Shown: positions 9,356 through 18,592 of the stretch, in pieces | Position numbering within the stretch: position 1 is the first letter of the stretch | How the letters are laid out: the number at the start of each line of letters is the position of its first letter | NCBI RefSeq assembly: GCF_018215265.2 | Contig: NZ_CP136562.1 | Location: 1,860,001-1,924,000, forward strand | Source: Paenarthrobacter sp. GOM3 | Lineage (GTDB): Bacteria > Actinomycetota > Actinomycetes > Actinomycetales > Micrococcaceae | Direction of reading: 5' to 3' | Length of the DNA stretch: 64,000 nucleotides | Position numbers and translations under genes: made by a program | Notes under the pieces: model-generated | What the model saw: only the letters and a program-made list of their open reading frames with translations | Database searches by the model: none | What the model was told of the DNA's origin: nothing

Positions 9356-9372
9356 TTCTACGTCCCGTAGCA
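9356..9372. promoter_or_regulatory. BlaI-like operator (near-copy of the cyd-region sites)
   Basis: TTCTACGTCCCGTAGCA matches TTCTAC-N5-GTAGAA at 11 of 12 fixed bases except the penultimate (GTAGCA for GTAGAA). It lies 9 bases upstream of the -10 of the 117-residue membrane-protein gene, a position suited to repression. Confidence 0.5.
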
Positions 9373-9400
9373 AAGCCACGCGCAGGTGATTGAAGCAAAA

Positions 9401-9432
9401 GGGCAGGTTGCCGGATATCCGGCAACCTGCCC
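9401..9432. terminator. Terminator of sucB (perfect 32-bp palindrome)
   Basis: The sequence from 9401 to 9432 is a perfect inverted repeat with no unpaired bases in the DNA. It is flanked by AAAA on the left and TTTC on the right. It lies just after the sucB stop codon. Confidence 0.85.
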
Positions 9433-9465
9433 TTTCAGTTCCGCAGTGCTTGCGGGTGCGTGATC

Positions 9466-11205
9466 CTAGAGGCCCAGGTCCGCTTCGAAAGCACCTTCCT
9501 CAAGGCGGGCCTTGAGGGTCTGCAGGAAGCGGCCGGCGTCCGCGCCGTCCACCAGGCGGTGGTCGTACGTCAGCGACAGGTACATCATGGAGCGGATGGC
9601 AATCGAGTCATCGCCGTTCTCATCGGCAACCACGACGGCGCGCTTGACGATTGCGCCGGTGCCGAGGATGCCAACCTGGGGCTGGTTGATGATCGGGGTG
9701 TCGAACAGGGCGCCAACGGAACCGATATTGGTGATGCTGAACGTACCGCCGGACAGTTCGTCCGGACCGATCTTGCCGTCACGGGTACGGCCTGCGACAT
9801 CGGCGATCTTGCCGGCCAGACCGGCAAGGTTCAGGTTGCCGGCGTCGGAAATGACGGGAACCAGGAGGCCCTTGTCAGTGTCGACGGCGATCGCCAGGTG
9901 TTCGGCGTTGTGGTAGGTGATTTCCTGCTTGGACTCGTCGTAGGCAGCGTTCAGCTTGGGGTGCTGCTTCAAGGCCTCGGCAACAGCCTTGGCGATGAAC
10001 GGCAGGAAGGTCAGCTTGACACCGTTCTGGGCCTGGAACGAGTTCTTGGCCTTGAGGCGGAGCTTGGCGATCTTGGTCATGTCGACCTCGTGCACCTGGG
10101 TGAGCTGGGTGGAGACCTCAAGGGACTCGCGCATGCGGCGGGCGATGACCTGGCGGATACGCGGGGCCTTCTCCGTGGTGCCACGCAGGGACGAGGCCAC
10201 GACTGGCGCGGCCGTCTTTGCAGCGGGGGCTGCTGCGGGGGCCGCGGCTGCCGGTGCTGCTGCAGCCTGCTTGGCTTCAGCGGCGGCAAGGACGTCCTGC
10301 TTGCGGATGCGGCCACCTACGCCGGTGCCCGCAACAGAGGAGATGTCTACGCCGTGCTGGTTGGCCAGCTTGCGGACCAGGGGAGTGACGTAGCCGGACT
10401 CCGAAGCTGATGCGTCGGCGGCGGGAGCAGCAGCCGGAGCAGCCGGTGCGGCGGCGGGGGCTGCAGCAGGTGCCGGTGCGGCGGGAGCGGCGGGAGCCGG
10501 TGCAGCAGCTGCCGGTGCAGGCGCAGCGGCGGGGGCTTCGGCAGGCTTTTCGGCGGCGGGCGCAGGTGCTGCGGCCGGAGCTGCGGCAGGTGCCGCGCCG
10601 GAGCCAATGACGGCCAGGACGGAGCCAACTTCAGCGGTCTCGTCTTCGCTGACGCGGATTTCCTGTAGGGTTCCGGCTACAGGGGAGGGGATCTCGGTGT
10701 CGACCTTGTCGGTGGAAACCTCGAGGAGCGGTTCGTCCACCTCAACGGTGTCGCCCACAGCCTTGAGCCAGCGCGTCACGGTTCCTTCGGTGACGCTCTC
10801 GCCGAGGGCCGGGAGTGTTACTTCGTGGCCTTCGCCGCCGGAGGCTGCGGGAGCTTCGGCAGCCGGTGCAGCGGGAGCCTCTGCGGCGGGTGCAGCGGGG
10901 GCCTCTTCTGCGGCTGCAGGTGCTGCGGGGGCCTCCTGGGCCGGTGCAGCTTCGGCAGCAGAGCCTGAGCCGTCGCCGATGCGGACCAAGGGGGCGCCAA
11001 CTTCGGCCGTCTCGTCTTCAGCGACGAGGATTTCTTCGATGACGCCTGAGATCGGAGAAGGGATTTCGGTGTCTACTTTGTCGGTTGAAACCTCGAGCAA
11101 CGGCTCGTCGATCTCCACCCGGTCACCAACCTGCTTGAGCCAGCGGGTGACGGTTCCTTCGGTGACACTCTCACCGAGGGCGGGCAAGTTAACGGATTCA
11201 GACAT
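9466..11205 (-). CDS. sucB: Dihydrolipoamide acyltransferase E2 (SucB) with two lipoyl domains
   Basis: E2 core of 2-oxo acid dehydrogenase complexes; in actinobacteria this protein serves pyruvate and/or 2-oxoglutarate dehydrogenase. The 579-residue protein carries two lipoyl domains with lipoyl-lysines K43 and K167 in identical [12 protein letters not shown] contexts. Long Ala/Pro-rich linkers follow, then a peripheral subunit-binding domain ([16 protein letters not shown]), and a catalytic domain ending in DHRLVDG (H549, D553). The ATG at 11205 starts directly at [13 protein letters not shown]; an AAGGAG lies about 13 bases upstream. It is downstream of lpdA (E3) on the same strand; no E1 gene is in this window. 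Confidence 0.95.
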   Translation of the reverse strand: MSESVNLPALGESVTEGTVTRWLKQVGDRVEIDEPLLEVSTDKVDTEIPSPISGVIEEILVAEDETAEVGAPLVRIGDGSGSAAEAAPAQEAPAAPAAAEEAPAAPAAEAPAAPAAEAPAASGGEGHEVTLPALGESVTEGTVTRWLKAVGDTVEVDEPLLEVSTDKVDTEIPSPVAGTLQEIRVSEDETAEVGSVLAVIGSGAAPAAAPAAAPAPAAEKPAEAPAAAPAPAAAAPAPAAPAAPAPAAAPAAAPAAPAAAPAADASASESGYVTPLVRKLANQHGVDISSVAGTGVGGRIRKQDVLAAAEAKQAAAAPAAAAPAAAPAAKTAAPVVASSLRGTTEKAPRIRQVIARRMRESLEVSTQLTQVHEVDMTKIAKLRLKAKNSFQAQNGVKLTFLPFIAKAVAEALKQHPKLNAAYDESKQEITYHNAEHLAIAVDTDKGLLVPVISDAGNLNLAGLAGKIADVAGRTRDGKIGPDELSGGTFSITNIGSVGALFDTPIINQPQVGILGTGAIVKRAVVVADENGDDSIAIRSMMYLSLTYDHRLVDGADAGRFLQTLKARLEEGAFEADLGL

Positions 11206-11255
11206 GTCGTCCCCGTTCTCCTTATTGATCTTTGTGCGGATGAATTCTGCTGGTC

Positions 11256-11300
11256 CGGGTCGGGTGCATCCGGCTGATTCCGCCGCATGCACCCGACCCG
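11256..11300. terminator. Hairpin between lpdA and sucB
   Basis: A 14-bp stem (11256-11269 with 11287-11300) with a 17-base loop lies between the lpdA stop and the sucB start. On the plus strand it is followed by a T-rich tract, but on the coding (minus) strand it has no T-run. It may therefore attenuate or process the lpdA-sucB message rather than end it fully. Confidence 0.45.
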
Positions 11301-11319
11301 TTTGTCTTTGGGTAAAGAC

Positions 11320-12702
11320 TTAGCCGTGGAGCGGCTTGCCCGCGAGGGCGAGGTGGGCTTCGCCCAGTGCTTCGTTCTGGGTGGGGTGGGCGTGGACCAA
11401 CTGGGCCACATCCTCCGGGTAGGCTTCCCAGTTCACGATCAGCTGGGCCTCACCGATCTGCTCGCCGATGCGGGAACCGATCATGTGGATGCCAACTACC
11501 GGGCCGTCCTTCTGGCGGACGAGCTTGACGATGCCACCGGTACCAAGGATGGAGCTCTTGCCGTTACCGGCAAGGTTGTATTCCTGGGTCTGCACCTGGT
11601 CGTCGCCGAACTTCACCTTGGCGGCCTTTTCGGTGTAGCCGACCGTCGCGATTTCGGGCTCGCAGTAGGTGACCTTGGGGATGTTGATGTCCTCGACGAT
11701 GGCCGGGTTGAGGCCGGCGATTTCCTCGGCGACGAAGATGCCCTGCTGGTAGCCGCGGTGTGCGAGCTGGACGCCCGGGACGATGTCGCCCACGGCGTAG
11801 ATGTTGCCAACGCCGGTGTGGAGGCGTTCGTTGGTGATGACGAAGCCGCGGTCGATGGTGATGCCGGCTTCTTCGTAGCCCAGGTTTGCGGTCACGGGTC
11901 CGCGGCCGACTGCTACGAGCAGGAGATCGGCTTCGAACGTCTGGCCATCAACCAAGGTGACCTTGACGCCGTCGTCGTTCTGCTCCACACCCTGGAAGAA
12001 GATCCCGGTGGTGAACTTGATGCCGCGCTTCTTGAAGGCGCGCTCGAGGTTCTTCACGATCGAGGCGTCCTCGTTGGGAACCAAGGAGGGGAGGCCTTCG
12101 ATGATGGTGACGTCCACGCCGAAGGACTTCCATACGGAAGCGAATTCGACGCCAATAACACCGCCGCCCAGGACGATTGCGCTCTTGGGGATGTAGTCCA
12201 TGGTGAGGGCCTGGTCGGAGGTGATGACCTTGCCGCCGATTTCGAGGCCAGGCAGCGAACGGGAGTAGGAACCCGTGGCCAGGACGATGTTCTTGCCCGT
12301 GTAGGGAGTGCCGTTCACGACGACGGTGTTGTTGCCCTGGAGCTTGCCTTCACCTTCGATGACGGTGATGCCCTTGGACTTGATGAGTCCCTGGAGGCCC
12401 TTGTACTTACCGGCAATGATGCCGTCCTTGTAGGCGTTCACGGCTGGCATGTCGATGCTGTCCAGCGTGACGTTGACGCCGTACTTGGCGGAATCCCGTG
12501 CGTGGTCGGCCAGTTCGGCCGAGTGCAGGAGTGCCTTGGTGGGAATACAGCCGTTGTGCAGGCAGGTCCCGCCGAGCTTCGCCTTTTCCACAAGGCCAAC
12601 GGTGAACCCAAGCTGTACGGCCCGCAGGGCAGTGGCGTAGCCGCCGCTGCCGCCACCGAGTACCAGGATGTCGAATTCTTGCGCAGTTGCCTGATCGGCC
12701 AC
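11320..12702 (-). CDS. lpdA: Dihydrolipoyl dehydrogenase (E3)
   Basis: FAD enzyme that reoxidises dihydrolipoamide on E2 and passes electrons to NAD+. The 460-residue protein has an N-terminal FAD motif GGGSGGYATA (16-25), the redox disulfide C47/C52 in GGTCLHNGC, and the C-terminal HPTQNE active-site block (H439, E444). The frame continues upstream, but the GTG at 12702 puts the FAD motif at the right distance and is preceded by GAGGGAG. It lies upstream of sucB and downstream of pepA. Confidence 0.96.
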   Translation of the reverse strand: MADQATAQEFDILVLGGGSGGYATALRAVQLGFTVGLVEKAKLGGTCLHNGCIPTKALLHSAELADHARDSAKYGVNVTLDSIDMPAVNAYKDGIIAGKYKGLQGLIKSKGITVIEGEGKLQGNNTVVVNGTPYTGKNIVLATGSYSRSLPGLEIGGKVITSDQALTMDYIPKSAIVLGGGVIGVEFASVWKSFGVDVTIIEGLPSLVPNEDASIVKNLERAFKKRGIKFTTGIFFQGVEQNDDGVKVTLVDGQTFEADLLLVAVGRGPVTANLGYEEAGITIDRGFVITNERLHTGVGNIYAVGDIVPGVQLAHRGYQQGIFVAEEIAGLNPAIVEDINIPKVTYCEPEIATVGYTEKAAKVKFGDDQVQTQEYNLAGNGKSSILGTGGIVKLVRQKDGPVVGIHMIGSRIGEQIGEAQLIVNWEAYPEDVAQLVHAHPTQNEALGEAHLALAGKPLHG

Positions 12703-12934
12703 TAAAACGCTCCCTCGCGTGAGTGATGACACGGGACTGCGTGCCATCTGGTCTTTGGAACTTGTTCTGCCGTGATTATGCCAGCACCTAAGTTCTCTTG
12801 CATTTGTGACTACCGAGTTCACCTTAGCGAACCACCTACCCATGCTCCACCCTCCGCGGGCGTTTGTGGTGCGCTTGTGTCGAGACTCACGTTCACTTGT
12901 GACACAGCCCTACACGCCGCATAATTCCGGGGTT

Positions 12935-12972
12935 GTGCGGGCCCCGGTGCATGGATGCGCAGGGGCCCGCAC
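12935..12972. terminator. Terminator hairpin after pepA
   Basis: An 11-bp perfect stem GTGCGGGCCCC (12935-12945 with 12962-12972) has a 16-base loop. It sits just after the pepA stop and has no T-run, as is common in high-GC actinobacteria. Confidence 0.6.
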
Positions 12973-12996
12973 GCCCTCGGAGGGCAGGGCATGATG

Positions 12997-14520
12997 CTAG
13001 GCGGATACCGCCAGGAGGTCCTCGGCGTAGGCAACCAGGGTCCGCACGGTGCAGCCGGTGCCCTGCTTGGGGGTGTAGCCGTAGGGGCTGCCGTTGTTGA
13101 ACGACGGCCCGGCAATGTCCACGTGGGCCCACGGGATCTGCTGGCCGTCGCCGTTCTTGCCCACGAACTCGCGCAGGAAGACCGCAGCGGTCATCATGCC
13201 ACCGTTGCGCTCACCGATGTTGGCCAGGTCCGCAACCTGCGAGTCGAGGCTCGGCCGCAGTTCTTCGGGCAGGGGCATGGGCCACACCAGCTCGCCGGCC
13301 CTGTCCGCGGCTGACTTAAGGGCAGCAGTGACGGAGTCGGAGCCCATGACCCCGGCTGTACGCAGGCCCAAAGCAATCAGTTGGGCGCCCGTGAGGGTGG
13401 CAACGTCAATGATGGCGTCCGGCTTCTCCAAGCTGGCAGCGACGATGCCGTCTGCCATGACGAGGCGGCCTTCGGCGTCCGTGTTAAGGACTTCGACCGT
13501 CTTGCCGCCGTAGACCGTCAGCACGTCGGCGGGCCGCTGCGCGGCACCGGAGGGCATGTTCTCCGCAATGCAGAGCCACGCGGTCGCCTTGATGGGAAGG
13601 CCGAGGGAGGCGATGGCCAGCACAGTGTTAAGTACGACGGCGGCACCGGCCATGTCGCTCTTCATGTCGCCCATCCCCAGCGCCGGCTTGATCGAGATGC
13701 CGCCGGTATCGAACGTGATGCCCTTGCCGACGAGGGCGATCTTCTTGGTGGCCTTGGCGGGGGCGTATTCGACCTTGACCAGGCGGGGCTGGCGGGTTGA
13801 ACCCTTGCCAACGCCCATGATGCCGCCGAAACCTTCCTTTTCGAGTCGCTTCTCGTCCCAGACCGTTACCTTCACAGGCAGGCCCTTGGCGAGTTCCTTG
13901 GCGGACTCGGCAAACGACTCGGGGTACAAGTGGCTGGGCGGCTGGTTGACCAGCGTCCGGGTGGCATTGACTGCGCGTGCCAGCACGATCGCCCTGTCCA
14001 ATGCGGGCTGTGCGTCCTTGGCGTCTACATCCGAGAAAATCAGGGCCTTGGCGACTGGAGCCTTCAGGCCGTCCTTGCTGGAGCGGTGCTCCGTGTAGGA
14101 GTAGGCGCCCAGCGCCGCACCTTCGGCGACTGCTGCGACGTCGGCGACGCTCGTCGTCGGGAACGCGAGGGTTACCGATGAGACGCCTGCAAGCTGTCGG
14201 ACGGCAGATCCTGCTGCGCGGCGCAGGGCCTCTTCGGTGAGGCTGCCGCCGTCGGGCAGTTTGCCCACGCCCGCCAGGACCAGAATCTCCGAGCCCGTTT
14301 CCGGCAGCCCCGGGAGCCGGTGAACCTGATCCGCCGCGCCCGTGATCCCCAGCAGCTTAAGGGACCCGGCTACCGATTCGGCCGCCTTTGCGCTCAACGG
14401 GTTCGACAGCAGGACGGGCCCGTCCGTTCCCTGCGCAACGCCAAGAACAAGGGCGTCGCTGGGGGACTTTTTCAGGTCTTTGGCGATGATGCCCAGGATG
14501 ATGTCAGTAGTCTTGACCAC
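12997..14520 (-). CDS. pepA: Leucyl aminopeptidase (M17)
   Basis: Cytosolic metallo-aminopeptidase that removes N-terminal residues from peptides. The 507-residue protein has an N-terminal regulatory/DNA-binding-like domain and the M17 catalytic domain. The metal and active-site residues are visible: K266 and D271 in GKGITFDTGG, D289 in MKSDMAG, and D348/E350/R352 in NTDAEGRL. The GTG at 14520 is preceded by GAGGAC about 15 bases away. The substrates would be the same short peptides released by the tricorn protease encoded nearby, but the two genes are not linked in an operon. Confidence 0.95.
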   Translation of the reverse strand: MVKTTDIILGIIAKDLKKSPSDALVLGVAQGTDGPVLLSNPLSAKAAESVAGSLKLLGITGAADQVHRLPGLPETGSEILVLAGVGKLPDGGSLTEEALRRAAGSAVRQLAGVSSVTLAFPTTSVADVAAVAEGAALGAYSYTEHRSSKDGLKAPVAKALIFSDVDAKDAQPALDRAIVLARAVNATRTLVNQPPSHLYPESFAESAKELAKGLPVKVTVWDEKRLEKEGFGGIMGVGKGSTRQPRLVKVEYAPAKATKKIALVGKGITFDTGGISIKPALGMGDMKSDMAGAAVVLNTVLAIASLGLPIKATAWLCIAENMPSGAAQRPADVLTVYGGKTVEVLNTDAEGRLVMADGIVAASLEKPDAIIDVATLTGAQLIALGLRTAGVMGSDSVTAALKSAADRAGELVWPMPLPEELRPSLDSQVADLANIGERNGGMMTAAVFLREFVGKNGDGQQIPWAHVDIAGPSFNNGSPYGYTPKQGTGCTVRTLVAYAEDLLAVSA

Positions 14521-14867
14521 GAGGATCTGTCCTCACTTCTCTCTGCATTGCATGGCGGGGCCGCATGTTTGGCGGCCTGCCCCGGTTAGCGCCCCACGTC
14601 ATCTTGCGACGGCGGCCTTGGTCTTCAGGGCCGGCGCCGCACGGGCGCCGGTCCGTTTCGATCGTAGTCTCTCGGGCGCTGCGGACAGCAATTAAATGAG
14701 AGCTGCGGCACAACCGGGGCAGGAATGTCCCGTGGAAGTGGTGCGTTGTACCACTAGAGAAGAGTCGCAGCCGGGCAGGGGAGTTCTTGGTCCCGTCCTC
14801 CGGCAACAGCTGGCCACCCTGAAATTTGTCTTCGTCCTGAAGATTGTCTTCGTGAAAGGAACATGCC
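14521..14867. other. 347-bp divergent intergenic region pepA/PAC2
   Basis: No gene is visible. It holds an 8-bp GC-rich stem CCGGCGCC/GGCGCCGG (14631-14651), a 6-bp inverted repeat AGTGGT-N7-ACCACT (14737-14755), and a direct repeat of TTGTCTTCGT at 14826-14835 and 14844-14853, one 18-bp period apart and just before the ribosome-binding site of the PAC2 gene. I cannot assign promoters with confidence. Confidence 0.5.
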
Positions 14868-15806
14868 GTGTTTGAACGGATATCCGGCTCCCTCCTGGAC
14901 CCCGAGTCGCTCTATGCGAGCAACATCGAGACGTTCCATAGCCCCGAACTGCGGGGCCTGGACATGGTCATGGGCTTCACGGGCTTCGCCGATGCCGGTC
15001 ACGTGGTCCGGCAGATCAACGCAGAGCTATTGGACGGAGACGACGTCCAGGTCGTTGCCATGTTCGACGCCGACCAGCTCATCGACTACCGTTCGCGGCG
15101 GCCGCACATCAGCTTCGTCGAAGACCACCTCGAGGACTACCAGGCCCCGAAGCTCGGCTTGTACAAGCTGAACGACGGCCTCGGCCAGCCCTTCCTCCTG
15201 CTGGCCGGTTTTGAACCGGACCTCCAGTGGGAGCGATTCTCACGGGCCGTCGTCGGAATCGTTGAGAAGCTGGACGTGAACCTGGTGACGTGGATACATT
15301 CCATCCCCATGCCGGTACCGCACACGCGGCCAGTTGGCGTCACGGTGCACGGAAACCGGCCAGAATTGATCGACGGCATCTCCAGCTGGAAGCCCACCGT
15401 CGACGTGCCCGCCGCCATTGGCCACATCCTCGAGCTGCGGCTCACTGAAGCGGAGCGAAACGTGGCAGGCTACGTCATCCACGTCCCGCATTACCTCGCC
15501 GAAGCCGAGTACCCGCCAGCCGCCGTTGCAGGGTTGGAGTACCTGGGTGCCGCAACATCCTTGATGCTGCCCACCGACCGGCTTCGTGAAGCGGGACGTG
15601 AAGTGGGGCGCCAGATCGCCGAACAGATCCAGGCCTCCGAAGAGGTGCAGGCCGTGGTCGCCAACTTGGAGACCCGGTACGACGAGAAATCCGAAGGCGT
15701 GGTGCGCCGCTCGCTGCTGGCCGACGAGAATGACGAACTGCCCAACGCCGAGGACATCGGCGCGGCAGTTGAGGCATACCTGGCCCGTAAAGACTCGCCG
15801 CAATAA
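14868..15806 (+). CDS. PAC2-family protein (proteasome-assembly-chaperone-like)
   Basis: 312-residue protein of the PAC2 family widespread in actinobacteria; the eukaryotic relative helps assemble proteasomes, but the bacterial role is not established. The sequence shows the family signature GFTGFADAGHVVRQI (35-49), the pattern GVTVHGNRPEL in the middle, and an acidic C-terminal helix. The GTG at 14868 has AAAGGA upstream. It is divergent from pepA and, like the tricorn protease, belongs to the peptide-turnover themes of this region. The M. tuberculosis counterpart near sigA is Rv2714 (from memory). Confidence 0.85.
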   Translation: MFERISGSLLDPESLYASNIETFHSPELRGLDMVMGFTGFADAGHVVRQINAELLDGDDVQVVAMFDADQLIDYRSRRPHISFVEDHLEDYQAPKLGLYKLNDGLGQPFLLLAGFEPDLQWERFSRAVVGIVEKLDVNLVTWIHSIPMPVPHTRPVGVTVHGNRPELIDGISSWKPTVDVPAAIGHILELRLTEAERNVAGYVIHVPHYLAEAEYPPAAVAGLEYLGAATSLMLPTDRLREAGREVGRQIAEQIQASEEVQAVVANLETRYDEKSEGVVRRSLLADENDELPNAEDIGAAVEAYLARKDSPQ

Positions 15807-15829
15807 ATCAGCTTTGAAGTCCCGGGAGG

Positions 15830-15844
15830 CATAATTGGGGGGTG
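15830..15844 (+). promoter_or_regulatory. Possible leaderless-type promoter of the MFS gene
   Basis: CATAAT (15830-15835) lies 6 bases before the GTG at 15842. A GGGAGG just upstream of it could instead be a ribosome-binding site on a longer transcript, so the case is ambiguous. Confidence 0.35.
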
Positions 15845-17209
15845 AATGCTCCCCGCGCCTGGCTCATCTGGACGATCGGCGTCTTCGCCTACTTGGTGGC
15901 CGTGGCGCAGCGCACATCCTTTGGCGTGGCAGGCCTGGAGGCGACCGAGCGTTTTGATGCCAGTGCCGCTGCGATCTCCTTCTTCACGGTGCTGCAGTTG
16001 CTGGTTTATGCCGGCCTGCAGATTCCCGTGGGTGTCTTGGTGGACCGATTTGGCTCCCGGGCCATGGTGGCCGGTGGTGCCGTGCTCATGGGCCTGGGGC
16101 AGTTGCAGTTGGCTTTCGCTGAGAATGTTCCCGGCGGGGTCCTGGGCCGCGTGCTGGTAGGGGCAGGCGACGCCATGACCTTCATCTCCGTGATCCGGCT
16201 GGTCCCCTTGTGGTTCGCCCCGGCGAAGGTGCCTCTGGTAACGCAGCTCACTGGAATGTGCGGCCAGCTCGGACAACTCTTCAGCGTCGTCCCGTTTGCG
16301 CTGCTCCTGCATTCCGCCGGCTGGACCCCGGCGTTCCTGACGCTGGCCGCAATGTCGGTAGTGGCCGTCGTGCTCGTACTCGCCTTATTGCGGGACGCGC
16401 CTCCCGGGCACCCACCGCGGGAGGAAGGGCAGGGGCTCAGGGCCACTGGAGTCTCACTGTCGCGCGCCTGGAAGCAGCCGGGCACGCGCCTTGGGCTTTG
16501 GAGCCACTTCACCGTGCAATTCAGCGGAAACCTCTTTGCGATGACCTGGGGCTACCCCTTCCTGCTCTCCGCCCAGGGCCTGGACGCGGGGACGGTTTCG
16601 GCATTGATGGCCCTCTTCGTTGGCACGGCCATTGTGGCCGGTCCAGGCTTTGGGCGCTTCGTGGCGAAGCATCCCATGCGACGATCTGCGCTGGTCCTGC
16701 TGATTACCCTCGCCACAGCCCTCGCGTGGGCGGCGGTCCTGGCTCTTCCTGAACGGGCGCCCCTATGGCTCCTGGTGATCCTTGTGGTTGTACTGGCCAT
16801 TGGTGGCCCTGGATCGATGATTGGATTCGACTTCGCCCGTACCTTCAACCCCTCCCACCGGATTGGCACTGCAACAGGCATCGTCAATGTCGGGGGCTTC
16901 ATCGCGGCGCTCGTCGCGATCTACCTCATTGGCCTGGTCCTGGACCTCCTCAATGCCAGTGGCTTCTCGGGTGGCGAGCTGTATGGCTTGGCCTCCTTCC
17001 GCATAGCCCTCAGCGTCCAGTTTGTGCTCCTTGGACTTGGAACGGTCCTCATCCTGATGACACGGCGCAAGGTCCGGCGACAGATGGCAGCCCAGGGAAT
17101 CCACGTGCCTCCGTTGGTGGCTACGCTCGCCAAGCAGCGCCGGGACCGGATTGAGCGACGGCGGAGCCAGCGCGCCGGAGCGGCGGGCGACGGGCCGGAC
17201 CGGGCCTGA
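15842..17209 (+). CDS. MFS transporter
   Basis: 455-residue major facilitator permease with 12 predicted membrane helices. The loop between helices 2 and 3 carries VLVDRFGSRAMV, the usual MFS motif A. The central loop (about 180-210) and C-terminal tail are basic. Overall it looks like the nitrate/nitrite or glycerol-3-phosphate-related MFS group, but the substrate is not clear from sequence. The GTG start is preceded by GGGAGG 13-18 bases upstream and by CATAAT 6 bases upstream. It is 35 bases after the PAC2 gene and in the same direction. Confidence 0.85.
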   Translation: MNAPRAWLIWTIGVFAYLVAVAQRTSFGVAGLEATERFDASAAAISFFTVLQLLVYAGLQIPVGVLVDRFGSRAMVAGGAVLMGLGQLQLAFAENVPGGVLGRVLVGAGDAMTFISVIRLVPLWFAPAKVPLVTQLTGMCGQLGQLFSVVPFALLLHSAGWTPAFLTLAAMSVVAVVLVLALLRDAPPGHPPREEGQGLRATGVSLSRAWKQPGTRLGLWSHFTVQFSGNLFAMTWGYPFLLSAQGLDAGTVSALMALFVGTAIVAGPGFGRFVAKHPMRRSALVLLITLATALAWAAVLALPERAPLWLLVILVVVLAIGGPGSMIGFDFARTFNPSHRIGTATGIVNVGGFIAALVAIYLIGLVLDLLNASGFSGGELYGLASFRIALSVQFVLLGLGTVLILMTRRKVRRQMAAQGIHVPPLVATLAKQRRDRIERRRSQRAGAAGDGPDRA

Positions 17210-17287
17210 CCGGCCTGTGGCGACGGCTTTTCCACATACGGCGAATGGTCTCTGGTGACGCCGGCTTGGCTTGCGCAGGCTGGAGCC

Positions 17288-18592
17288 ATGACAACAAACA
17301 AGACCCTGAGCATTCGCCGGCCCGAAGACATTCTCGGCTACATTCCGCACATGTTGGGCTACTGCCCTGAAGACAGCCTCGTCGCCATCACCATGCAAGG
17401 GAAGATCCTCGGGGCCACGTTGCGCGTCGATTTGCCCATCCGGCCTTCGCCGCATCTGCTAGCCGGTTTTGCCGAGCGGGTCCGCAGCTACTTGATCTCA
17501 GATGAGGAAGCAGACGGCGTTGTCCTGGCCCTCTACTCCGATGCTGGGTGGGCGGACGGTGCCGTGGTCCGCACGATGGTTCCGTTGCTTGAGGAACTGC
17601 GGCAATGCCTTGACGAAGTGGATCTAACCGTTCGCGATGCGTGGTTGGTGGGAAAGGAGTACTGGCGCAGCGCCTACTGCACTGATCTTGGCTGTTGCCC
17701 GGCGCCGGGCCACTCTGTCGATCGCATTAGGGACAGCAGTCTGAGCGCAGAACTGGTGTACCAGGGGAGTATTATCGGTCCGCCGCCGGGAGCCGGGCGA
17801 GGAGCCGGGCCAGGAGCATCATCCCTGGCCCGGCACGGCAGCCTTGATGAAGGAGTCCTTGAAGCGGAGGCACGCTACGGTGATCGGCTGCTCAGCCTGT
17901 GGCGCAACGAGCAGTGCTTGGATGCCGTCCTGGCCGTTTGGCAGCACGTCATCAGCACCCGAGGGGGAAGCGATCCGTTACAGCCGGCCCAGGATGCCGG
18001 GCTCGTCGGGTTCCTGCGGATGACGCTGAAGGTCCCCGCCTGGCGGGACGCTGTCATCGTCATGGCAGCCGCCGGAATCGAGTCCGCAAAGTCCGGGGCC
18101 GCTGCATATGGGTTCTTCGATGGCGATGCCGGGTTCGGAGATGGCGGGTTCGATGGTGATGCAGGGGAGGGCCCGGTTTTCGATCCCTGCGAAGTCGGCG
18201 TGCCGGCCGTTGCGGCCACCCCGGCTGCAGTGCCGTCGGTCGGCTCATGGAGCGCGGTGGACGTCTATACCTATGGCGACGTACTTCTGGGAATCCGGCC
18301 TGAGGTGCCCCTTTGGCCCCAACTCAATGCCTTGCAGCAGATTCTGGCCACTCTGTGCGTCGAAGGGGAATCAGGTGCTGTGGCTGCGGCGGCCCTGACC
18401 ATCCAAGGGTGGATCTCCTGGTGCAAAGGCAGTGGCTCAATAGCCCACGCCAGCCTGGAGCTCGCAGAGGCGGCCTGTCCCGGTTACCGGTTGGCGGAAC
18501 TGCTCAGTGAGGTTCTTGCGCACGGCGCCATTTGCGAGTGGGCACGACGTCCCGGCTCCGCCTGGCGGGGGCAGCATGGCCTTTCCGTGTAG
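17288..18592 (+). CDS. DUF4192 family protein
   Basis: 434-residue actinobacterial protein of unknown function. It shows the family's N-terminal signature SIRRPEDILGYIPHMLGY followed by PEDSLVAITMQG, and a second conserved half with YTYGDVLLGI. Between them are two low-complexity insertions: a Gly/Ala/Pro stretch near 17790-17830 and an imprecise GDAGFGDGGFDGD repeat near 18115-18170. An upstream GTG at 17255 would add 11 residues, but the ATG at 17288 matches the family start. It lies upstream of sigA with a 244-bp gap. Confidence 0.82.
   Translation: MTTNKTLSIRRPEDILGYIPHMLGYCPEDSLVAITMQGKILGATLRVDLPIRPSPHLLAGFAERVRSYLISDEEADGVVLALYSDAGWADGAVVRTMVPLLEELRQCLDEVDLTVRDAWLVGKEYWRSAYCTDLGCCPAPGHSVDRIRDSSLSAELVYQGSIIGPPPGAGRGAGPGASSLARHGSLDEGVLEAEARYGDRLLSLWRNEQCLDAVLAVWQHVISTRGGSDPLQPAQDAGLVGFLRMTLKVPAWRDAVIVMAAAGIESAKSGAAAYGFFDGDAGFGDGGFDGDAGEGPVFDPCEVGVPAVAATPAAVPSVGSWSAVDVYTYGDVLLGIRPEVPLWPQLNALQQILATLCVEGESGAVAAAALTIQGWISWCKGSGSIAHASLELAEAACPGYRLAELLSEVLAHGAICEWARRPGSAWRGQHGLSV

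Noticed and set aside
10400..10970. Repeated GC-rich Ala/Pro blocks in sucB as a DNA repeat element
   Set aside because: They encode the flexible linkers between lipoyl domains and stay in frame; this is normal for E2 proteins.
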